Source: an uncultured Oribacterium sp. (GTDB lineage Bacteria > Bacillota > Clostridia > Lachnospirales > Lachnospiraceae). From it: DNA of 15,164 bases. This document shows positions 6,554-12,503 of the stretch, piece after piece. The notes below the pieces were generated by a model. That model was not told where the DNA came from. It saw only the letters and a program-made list of their open reading frames with translations, and ran no database searches. The stretch is from NCBI GenBank assembly GCA_937927445.1, contig CALAOB010000027.1:1-15164 (forward strand), in the 5' to 3' direction. The first letter of the stretch is position 1. Each line of letters begins with the position of its first letter. Both the position numbers and the translations under genes were made by a program.

Positions 6554-7285
6554 ATGAGAATTTACAGAGCGAAGGACTATGCAGACATGAGCCGCAAGGC
6601 CGCAAACATCGTTTCTGCACAGGTAATTATGAAGCCGGACTGTGTGCTCGGCCTCGCGACCGGTTCGACACCGATCGGCTTATACAAGCAGCTGGTGGAG
6701 TGGTATCAGAAGGGTGACCTTGATTTCTCCGAGGTCCGCACCGTGAACCTCGACGAGTATAAGGGCCTGACACGTGACAACGACCAGAGCTACTACTATT
6801 TCATGCATGAGAATCTGTTCGATCATGTGAATCTTCCAGTGGAGAGCACACATCTTCCGAACGGCATGGAGATGGATTCTGAGAGGGAGTGCAAGCGTTA
6901 CTCCGCACTGATCAAGTCCATGGGCGGCATCGACCTGCAGCTCCTCGGCATCGGCCACAACGGTCATATCGGCTTCAACGAGCCGGATGAGGCCTTCGAT
7001 ACCGACGTGCACTGCGTCGATCTGACCGAGTCCACCATCGAGGCCAACAAGCGTTTCTTCGCTTCCGCGGACGACGTTCCGAAGCAGGCGTACACGATGG
7101 GCATCAAGACCATCATGCAGGCGAAGAAGATCCTCATCGTGGCAAGCGGCGAGGACAAGGCACAGATCGTACACGATGCGTTCTTCGGACCAATCACGCC
7201 GAAGGTTCCGGCCTCGGTTTTACAGCTTCATAATGATGTGACCCTCGTGGCGGACGAGGCCGCCCTCAGCAAGGTCGAGCTGTAA
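6554..7285 (+). CDS. nagB: Glucosamine-6-phosphate deaminase
   Basis: A 243-aa cytoplasmic NagB that converts glucosamine-6-P to fructose-6-P and ammonia. Motifs are the phosphate loop LGLATGSTPIGLY, VNLDEYKGL with the catalytic Asp67, and GIGHNGHIGFNEP with His138 and Glu143. The Asn at 136, where E. coli has Asp141, is the form I recall from Bacillus-type NagB. I chose ATG 6554 because AAGGGAG (6539-6545) lies eight bases upstream. An in-frame ATG at 6527 would extend into ptsI. It starts 13 bases after the ptsI stop. Confidence 0.95.
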   Translation: MRIYRAKDYADMSRKAANIVSAQVIMKPDCVLGLATGSTPIGLYKQLVEWYQKGDLDFSEVRTVNLDEYKGLTRDNDQSYYYFMHENLFDHVNLPVESTHLPNGMEMDSERECKRYSALIKSMGGIDLQLLGIGHNGHIGFNEPDEAFDTDVHCVDLTESTIEANKRFFASADDVPKQAYTMGIKTIMQAKKILIVASGEDKAQIVHDAFFGPITPKVPASVLQLHNDVTLVADEAALSKVEL

Positions 7286-7360
7286 AGTGCAGCATCACAT
7301 CATAGAACGCGGCATATCGTACGCATGACGCGGCGCGAGGATGCCATGGTCGATAGCATT

Positions 7361-7380
7361 GGCCCCGGAAAACGGAGGCC
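7361..7380 (+). promoter_or_regulatory. GC-rich hairpin in the nagB-nagA gap
   Basis: GGCCCCG (7361-7367) pairs with CGG and GGCC (7373-7375, 7377-7380), leaving one bulged A, around a five-base loop. It ends 24 bases before the nagA start. No U-tract follows, so it is not a terminator. It may be an mRNA stability or translation element. The remainder of this 119-base gap shows nothing else that I recognise. Confidence 0.4.
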
Positions 7381-7404
7381 GGCAGAAGATGGGAGCGGAG
7401 AGCT

Positions 7405-8517
7405 ATGGTTATAAAGGGTGCAAGGGTATATACCGCGGCGCATACCTTCGAAACGAAGGATATCGCGGTGACCGATGGCCGTTTTGCGGCGCAGGCCGGA
7501 GATGAGCGGGTGGTCAATGCAGACGGCCTCTACATGATTCCGGGCCTCGTGGACATCCATTTCCACGGGTGCATGGGCGCCGATATGTGCGATGGTACGG
7601 AGGAAGCGCTGGATGTGATCACGAAGTATGAGGCTTCGATCGGTGTCACATCGGTATGTCCGGCGACGATGACCATCGCAAAGGACGAGCTTCTGAAGGT
7701 GATGCAGAACGCGGGCGCGTACCGCTATAAGAGTGGTGCACATCTCGTCGGCATCAATATGGAGGGACCGTTCATCAGTGCGGCGAAGAAGGGTGCGCAG
7801 GCAGCCGAGAATATCCTTCGCTGTGATGTGGAGCTGTTCCGTGCGCTGCAGGACGCGGCGAAGGGACTGATCAGACTCGTTGATATCGCGCCGGAGGAAC
7901 CGGGTGCGCTGGAGTTCATCGATCAGGTGAAGGATGAGGTCGTGGTGTCCATCGCACATACGATGGCGAACTACGAGGAAGCGAAGGCGGCCATCGGGCA
8001 TGGTGCGTCGCATGTGACGCATCTCTACAATGCGATGCCGCCGCTCAACCACCGGAATCCGGGGGTGATCGGTGCGGCACGGGATGCGGACAAGGTGCAC
8101 CCGGAGCTCATCTGTGATGGCGTTCATATCCATCCGTCGGTGATTCGCGCGACCTTCGCGATGTTCGGTGCGAAGCGGATGATCCTCATCAGTGACAGCA
8201 TGCGGGCAACGGGCCTCGAGGATGGAGAGTATACCCTCGGTGGTCAGCCGGTGACGGTGCGGGGCAATCTCGCAACACTGCATGATGGCACGATCGCAGG
8301 CTCTGCGACGAACCTTATGGACTGCATGCGTTTCTGCGTGAAGACGGTGGGACTCTCCCTCGAGGACGCGGTCATGTGTGCAACGGAGAATCCGGCCCGG
8401 GAGATCGGTATATACGATCAGGTCGGCAGCATTGAACCAGGCAAGAAGGCGGACTTCGTGCTGCTCGATCAGGATTTAAATCTGGCAGGTGTTTATATAG
8501 ACGGAGAGGAGATTTGA
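7405..8517 (+). CDS. nagA: N-acetylglucosamine-6-phosphate deacetylase
   Basis: A 370-aa amidohydrolase that removes acetate from GlcNAc-6-P to give glucosamine-6-P for NagB. Metal and catalytic residues visible are H52 and H54 (VDIHFHG, the HxH form typical of Bacillus-type enzymes), E120 (NMEGPFIS), H185 (SIAHTM), H206 (THLYNAMPPLNHRNPG) and D264 (ISDSM). The end IEPGKKADFVLLD is typical of amidohydrolases. GGAGCGGAGAG (7392-7402 region) precedes the ATG. Only three bases separate its stop from crr. A perfect palindrome GGTATATACC lies within its first codons (7425-7434). Confidence 0.95.
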   Translation: MVIKGARVYTAAHTFETKDIAVTDGRFAAQAGDERVVNADGLYMIPGLVDIHFHGCMGADMCDGTEEALDVITKYEASIGVTSVCPATMTIAKDELLKVMQNAGAYRYKSGAHLVGINMEGPFISAAKKGAQAAENILRCDVELFRALQDAAKGLIRLVDIAPEEPGALEFIDQVKDEVVVSIAHTMANYEEAKAAIGHGASHVTHLYNAMPPLNHRNPGVIGAARDADKVHPELICDGVHIHPSVIRATFAMFGAKRMILISDSMRATGLEDGEYTLGGQPVTVRGNLATLHDGTIAGSATNLMDCMRFCVKTVGLSLEDAVMCATENPAREIGIYDQVGSIEPGKKADFVLLDQDLNLAGVYIDGEEI

Positions 8518-8520
8518 CAG

Positions 8521-9000
8521 ATGTTCGGACTTTTCAAGAGTAAGGAAAAAGGCAACATCCTCCACTCACCGTGTAATGGCAAGGTGGTTCCGATCACAGA
8601 GGTACCGGATCCGACCTTCGCGGAGAAGATACTCGGTGATGGATTTGCGGTGATTCCGGCAGAGGGCAAGGTGTATGCACCGGCCGATGGCGAGATCACC
8701 ATGGTATTTGATACGCTGCACGCGGTGACGATGACCACGACGCAGGGCATCGAGGTCCTGATTCACATCGGACTCGATACAGTGAACCTGAAGGGCGAGC
8801 CGTTCACTGCGCATGTGAAGGCCGGGGATAAGGTGAAGCAGGGGGACCTGCTGATGGATGCGGATCTCGGGAAGATCCAGGCGGCCGGCTTAAACATCAT
8901 CACGCCGGTGCTCATCTGCAACACCGATGATTATAAGGAAATCAGCCTGCAGAAGCAGGGCGAGGTTACACTCGCGGACAACGTGCTGAAGATTTCCTGA
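8521..9000 (+). CDS. crr: PTS glucose-type EIIA (free-standing)
   Basis: A 159-aa EIIA of the glucose family (Crr type), a cytoplasmic phosphocarrier between HPr and a EIIB domain. The two active-site histidines are H67 (TLHAVTM) and H82 (VLIHIGLDTV), the second being the phospho-acceptor. The start MFGLFKSKE resembles other stand-alone EIIA-Glc proteins. AGAGGAG (8505-8511) is inside the end of nagA, giving tight coupling. Because the NagE-like permease downstream lacks an EIIA domain, this protein probably completes it. Confidence 0.95.
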   Translation: MFGLFKSKEKGNILHSPCNGKVVPITEVPDPTFAEKILGDGFAVIPAEGKVYAPADGEITMVFDTLHAVTMTTTQGIEVLIHIGLDTVNLKGEPFTAHVKAGDKVKQGDLLMDADLGKIQAAGLNIITPVLICNTDDYKEISLQKQGEVTLADNVLKIS

Positions 9001-9031
9001 GAACAAAGTTTAAGATTTTTGAGTTCTTCAA

Positions 9032-9104
9032 GCGCTTTCGAAGCGCGTTCTGATCCGGATAGCCGGATATGTGCTTATTTCGAACCTGATTGGAGTGATC
9101 CAAT
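9032..9104 (+). promoter_or_regulatory. Three short hairpins in the crr-nagE gap
   Basis: The 133-base gap holds three consecutive perfect 6-bp stems. They are GCGCTT/AAGCGC (9032-9046, loop TCG), ATCCGG/CCGGAT (9053-9068, loop ATAG) and ATTGGA/TCCAAT (9089-9104, GNRA-type loop GTGA). The third is followed by the U-rich stretch 9104-9120, just before the nagE ribosome binding site. It could work as a weak terminator or as an mRNA element that tunes nagE. A weak promoter, TTGGAG (9090-9095) with TATATT (9111-9116), is possible but has a poor 15-bp spacer. Confidence 0.45.
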
Positions 9105-9133
9105 TTAGTATATTTTTCTTAAGGAGGGGAAAT

Positions 9134-10603
9134 ATGAAGTTTCTTCAAAAGTTGGGTAAAGCGTTAATGCTCCCAGTAGCTGTGCTGCCGATCTGTGGTA
9201 TCCTGATGGGTATCGGATACCTGCTCTGTCCTGCAACCATGCAGGGTGGTGACATCCAGGGTGCAGCCAACCTGATCGGTCTGTTCCTCGTAAAGGCAGG
9301 TGGTGCCTTAATCGATAACATGGCGATCCTTTTCGCAATCGGCGTCGGCGTCGGTATGTCTGATAAGAATGACGGTACCGGCGGAATCGCGGCTCTTGCT
9401 TCCTGGCTCATGCTCACCACACTCCTGTCCACAGGATTCGTGACGACCCTGATGCCGTCCATCGCAGAGAGCGAAGTCAAGACCATCGCGTTCAACAAGA
9501 TCGCGAACCCGTTCATCGGTATCCTCGCCGGTGTCATCGGTTCTACCTGCTACAACAAGTTCAAGGGCACGAAGCTTCCGGACTGGCTCGCTTTCTTCAG
9601 TGGTAAGCGTTGCGTAGCGATCGTAGCTGGTGTGGTTTCCATCATCGTATCCGCTGTTCTTCTGTTCGTATGGCCGCTGTTCTTCGGTTTACTCGTAAGC
9701 ATCGGTGATGCGATCGCGAAGATGGGTGTTGTAGGTGCAGGTATCTATGCATTCCTGAACCGTCTCCTCATCCCGACCGGATTACACCACGCACTCAACA
9801 ACGTATTCTGGTTCGATACCATCGGTCTCGGTGATCTTTCTCACTTCTGGGCTGGTGAGACTTCCGCAGATGTTTCCTGGAGCCTCGGTATGTACATGTC
9901 CGGATTCTTCCCATGTATGATGTTCGGTATTCCGGGTGCTGCACTTGCGATGGTACAGTGCGCAAAGCCTGAGAAGAAGGCTGCAACCATCGGTATCTTA
10001 CTGTCCGCAGCTGTATGTTCCTTCATCTGTGGCGTTACTGAGCCGTTCGAGTTTGCATTCATGTTCCTCGCACCGGGTCTCTACCTGATCTACGCTGCAC
10101 TGTATGGCGTATTCACGATCGTTACTGTAGCCCTCGGCTTCCGTGCAGGTTTCTCATTCTCTGCAGGTGCAATGGATCTCCTTTTCTCAGCTTCCCTTCC
10201 GGCAGCTGCGAAGACATGGCTGATCATCCCGCTGGGCATCGCTGCATTCGTTGTTTTCTACTTCGTATTCCTGTTTGCAATCAAGAAGTTCGATATCAAG
10301 ACGCCTGGTCGTGAGGATGATGATGTAGAGGCTGAGAAGAATGTTCAGCTCGCAAGTGATGACTTCACCGCAATCGCTAAGCAGATCCTCGCAGGCTGCG
10401 GCGGCAAGGAGAACATCGCAAGCATCGACAACTGTGTAACCAGACTGAGACTTGAGGTTAAGGATATGACGCAGGTGGACGACAAGGCCATCAAGGCTGC
10501 AGGCGTTGCCGGTGTCATCAAGCCAGGTAAGACTTCCGTTCAGGTTATCGTCGGCACGAAGGTTCAGTTCGTAGCAGATGCGTTCTCTGAGCTTTGTAAG
10601 TAA
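9134..10603 (+). CDS. nagE: PTS N-acetylglucosamine EIICB permease
   Basis: A 489-aa glucose-family permease with an N-terminal membrane EIIC domain of about ten segments and a C-terminal EIIB domain. EIIC motifs are FLNRLLIPTGLHHALN, MSGFFPCMMFGIPGAALAM, CGVTEPFEF and GFSFSAGAMD, all very close to NagE. EIIB has the phospho-Cys C434 in SIDNCVTRLRLEV. There is no EIIA domain, unlike E. coli NagE, so Crr upstream should supply it. ATG 9134 has AAGGAGGGG (9121-9129) four bases upstream. Longer in-frame starts would run through the leader hairpin. GlcNAc specificity is supported by nagB and nagA in the same operon; glucose cannot be excluded. Confidence 0.9.
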   Translation: MKFLQKLGKALMLPVAVLPICGILMGIGYLLCPATMQGGDIQGAANLIGLFLVKAGGALIDNMAILFAIGVGVGMSDKNDGTGGIAALASWLMLTTLLSTGFVTTLMPSIAESEVKTIAFNKIANPFIGILAGVIGSTCYNKFKGTKLPDWLAFFSGKRCVAIVAGVVSIIVSAVLLFVWPLFFGLLVSIGDAIAKMGVVGAGIYAFLNRLLIPTGLHHALNNVFWFDTIGLGDLSHFWAGETSADVSWSLGMYMSGFFPCMMFGIPGAALAMVQCAKPEKKAATIGILLSAAVCSFICGVTEPFEFAFMFLAPGLYLIYAALYGVFTIVTVALGFRAGFSFSAGAMDLLFSASLPAAAKTWLIIPLGIAAFVVFYFVFLFAIKKFDIKTPGREDDDVEAEKNVQLASDDFTAIAKQILAGCGGKENIASIDNCVTRLRLEVKDMTQVDDKAIKAAGVAGVIKPGKTSVQVIVGTKVQFVADAFSELCK

Positions 10604-10619
10604 GCGGAGAAGTCTATAA

Positions 10620-10652
10620 AGTGTTTCGGGATACACTGAAAATCCCGGTTTT
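10620..10652 (+). terminator. Weak first terminator after nagE
   Basis: CGGGAT (10627-10632) pairs with ATCCCG (10642-10647), followed by GTTTTAT. AGTGT (10620-10624) can also pair with ACACT (10633-10637), an overlapping alternative fold. The short U-run makes this a weak terminator or a 3' end stabiliser. It is backed up by the strong one just downstream. Confidence 0.45.
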
Positions 10653-10667
10653 ATGAAAAGCGAAGGG

Positions 10668-10697
10668 ACTGCCGCACGTCATGTGCGGCAGTTTTTC
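10668..10697 (+). terminator. Strong intrinsic terminator of the nagE operon
   Basis: ACTGCCGCAC (10668-10677) and GTGCGGCAGT (10683-10692) form a perfect 10-bp GC-rich stem with a five-base loop and a TTTTTC tail. It should end the ptsH-to-nagE transcript. Read on the - strand it lacks a U-tract, so it does not serve the convergent NusG-like gene. Confidence 0.9.
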
Positions 10698-10710
10698 TGT
10701 GTTTATGAGG

Positions 10711-10730
10711 GAGGCCGGTCCTCCGGCCTT
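10711..10730. repeat. GC-rich inverted repeat between convergent genes
   Basis: AGGCCGG (10712-10718) and CCGGCCT (10723-10729) form a perfect 7-bp hairpin with a TCCT loop, plus a possible G-U pair outside. Neither strand has a U-tract beside it. Part of it, AAGGCCGGAGG on the - strand, recurs on the + strand at 12373-12383. Confidence 0.5.
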
Positions 10731-10808
10731 CTGCTCTGAAGAAATCTCCGGCGTCTACCTGTTCGAGCGGGTAATGCTGTATCAAAACAGCGAAATATGG
10801 AACTGTTA

Positions 10809-11231
10809 CTACTCGATCACAACGATGATTCCGTGCGGCAGACAGGTGATCGGGAAATCGTAGTCCGAACCGCTGAGCTTTCCGATCGATACACATACCT
10901 GGTTCGAGCAGTTCGATTCCGGTACCCAAACCTCGCCATCCTTGATTTCCAGCAGATTCACATCATGCTGCGACGGATACGCCTCCTCGCCGAGTGACGC
11001 CAGCGTCGTATCCTTTGGCACCTCGATGGCCCGTCCATCCTCGATCTTATACATCGCATCTTTCGAGAGCGGCACACGTAGGATCTCCTGATCGCCGTAC
11101 TGCACCACGACATCAAGCCGCGGCCCGCTCGTTTTTCGAATAACGAGCATCGCAACGAAGCTGATGATAATTACCGCCGCGATGACCGCGATTACAATGA
11201 TATTTCTCTTCTTATTTACTGTTTCCTGCAT
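10809..11231 (-). CDS. NusG domain II family membrane-anchored protein
   Basis: A roughly 140-aa protein with one N-terminal membrane segment (about residues 10-32, rich in I, V and A) and an extracytoplasmic NusG_II domain. The domain ends with the conserved pattern NCSNQVC...ITCLPHGIIVVIE, with three conserved cysteines. The function of this family is not established. In other Firmicutes it often lies near FMN-transferase (ApbE) and FMN-binding genes, which fits the flavoprotein further along this window. I chose ATG 11231 because GGAG (11238-11241) sits six bases upstream. ATG 11243 or 11282, or TTG 11288, would add 4 to 19 polar residues but have weaker sites. Two stop codons, TAG and TAA, end it. 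Confidence 0.8.
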   Translation of the reverse strand: MQETVNKKRNIIVIAVIAAVIIISFVAMLVIRKTSGPRLDVVVQYGDQEILRVPLSKDAMYKIEDGRAIEVPKDTTLASLGEEAYPSQHDVNLLEIKDGEVWVPESNCSNQVCVSIGKLSGSDYDFPITCLPHGIIVVIE

Positions 11232-11392
11232 ATCTTTCTCCATCGGATGCCTGCGTTCAGACTCCGGATGTCCTTTCTTCATGTTCAATCTAACGACGAT
11301 AGCTCTTGATGCTCACAGCTTACCGACGCTCCACTTCATACATATTTTGTATTCAAAATCCCGAAGCAATCTTCCTCTGTGATTACGTTTTT

Positions 11393-12265
11393 TCAGTAAT
11401 TCCAAGTATCTGTAGTTCGGTGCTCCGCCAACACGATGATCTGAAAAAGCATCTCGTAGCTCTTTCCATCCTCTGGTCGGAACGGCCAGTGAAGTCGCTT
11501 CTCCTGGACCTCCGGATAGCGCTGCCGGATATCCTGCATCGACTGAAACGCGCCCTCCACCGGATTCGCCTCATCCTCCTCGACCGCGATGATCGCACGG
11601 TCGCCCATCGACAGCAGCACCTCGTTCAGCAGAGGGATAAACGAATCATCGATTGCCCGCAGCGTCTCGAAAAACGGATCATGATTCATCGCATGTCCGA
11701 TAATCTGCTCCTCGACATTCCCCGCAAGCGTCAGCCAGCTGTAGCTCAGGATGCTCCAGAACTGACTGTGCAGCCCCACACTGACGACCATGTCGTAGTG
11801 GTTTGCTGGCAGCTGCGCACGAAGTGCCTCCCGCGATGCGTAGACCTTCCGTCGGATCTCCTCGAGCGCCGACAGCGACATCTTCATAAACGCCGCCTCC
11901 GTAAGCGTTCGCCCGCTTTGCACCACCTGATCATACAGCGTTTCGAAAAACGCCGCCACATCCTCCATCGTCACCCCGGAAAGGGAAATATCCCACAGCT
12001 CCACCTTGGGACAATGCTGCAGTCCATAACGCACGAGCCCTCTCTCCATACTCTCACGATCCAGATCGATCAGCGTGATACGCCCGAAGCGCTCACTCAA
12101 ACGCCGGAGATCGATATCATTCGCCGGCCCGATCCCGAACAGCGCGATGGAACCTGTCGCCCCACTCTCCAGAATCAGATCCGTGACCTCTTCGCGGTAC
12201 GCCGCCCAGCTCTCAAACGCCCCCGGAATCTCAAATTCTTTCTTAATCTCATCTATTATATTCAT
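11393..12265 (-). CDS. Unrecognised protein with methyltransferase-like Rossmann motif
   Basis: A 290-aa soluble protein without signal peptide or membrane segment. Near the N-terminus, IALFGIGPANDIDL (about 40-53) resembles the glycine-rich motif I of class I SAM-dependent methyltransferases. It is followed by ITLIDLDRES, whose acidic LIDLD end matches the ribose-binding acidic residue of motif II. NHYDMVVSVGLHSQFWSI (about 155-172) would be motif IV. I do not recognise the family or substrate. The ribosome binding site is poor (AGGG three bases before ATG 12265), which suggests low expression or a mis-chosen start. It is transcribed away from the flavoprotein gene and toward the NusG-like gene, 161 bases on. 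Confidence 0.65.
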   Translation of the reverse strand: MNIIDEIKKEFEIPGAFESWAAYREEVTDLILESGATGSIALFGIGPANDIDLRRLSERFGRITLIDLDRESMERGLVRYGLQHCPKVELWDISLSGVTMEDVAAFFETLYDQVVQSGRTLTEAAFMKMSLSALEEIRRKVYASREALRAQLPANHYDMVVSVGLHSQFWSILSYSWLTLAGNVEEQIIGHAMNHDPFFETLRAIDDSFIPLLNEVLLSMGDRAIIAVEEDEANPVEGAFQSMQDIRQRYPEVQEKRLHWPFRPEDGKSYEMLFQIIVLAEHRTTDTWNY

Positions 12266-12379
12266 GGTCCCTATACTACCATAAACCTTTGACCTTTTCC
12301 GAACCCTTTCTTCTTTTTTTACTATTTTTAGTCAAGGACATACCGGAATGTTAGATGTTCTGTAGAGGGAGGAAGGCCG

Positions 12380-12421
12380 GAGGGTCGGTAACGTAGTACG
12401 GTGCTTCCGTTACCGGTCCTC
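12380..12421. promoter_or_regulatory. 42-bp imperfect palindrome in the divergent intergenic region
   Basis: GAGGGTCGGTAACG (12380-12393) and CGTTACCGGTCCTC (12408-12421) form a 14-bp stem with two G-U or mismatch positions and a 14-base loop. The inner GGTAACG/CGTTACC arms are perfect. It lies 16 bases upstream of the flavoprotein -35 and has no U-tract on either side. This suggests a dyad for a DNA-binding regulator rather than a terminator. The rest of the 238-base gap on the methyltransferase side shows only a T-rich stretch (12305-12320). Confidence 0.55.
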
Positions 12422-12465
12422 GTTATACATAACATATTGCGAGGTTATACCGGATATGATAAAAT
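12422..12465 (+). promoter_or_regulatory. Promoter and possible operators of the flavoprotein gene
   Basis: TTGCGA (12437-12442) and TAAAAT (12460-12465) are 17 bp apart. Two palindromic motifs flank the -35: GTTATACATAAC (12422-12433, perfect 5-bp arms) and GGTTATACC (12443-12451) inside the spacer. The second also occurs upstream of frlB at 85-93. Their positions favour repression by a dimeric regulator, but none is encoded here. Confidence 0.5.
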
Positions 12466-12503
12466 ATTAACGTATTTTTGTAGTACGTGCAAAAGGAGGA
12501 ACT

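Noticed and set aside
4981..6555. Long open frame on the - strand opposite ptsI
   Set aside because: Its translation is rich in His, Arg and Leu with no recognisable motif, and the + strand encodes a clear Enzyme I. It stays open because of strong codon bias.
11306..12292. 328-codon + strand open frame opposite the methyltransferase-like gene
   Set aside because: It has an Arg/His-rich shadow composition and no ribosome binding site. The - strand frame has a plausible Rossmann motif instead.
12305..12320. T-run as a + strand terminator
   Set aside because: No stem precedes it on the + strand, and no + strand gene lies upstream to be terminated.
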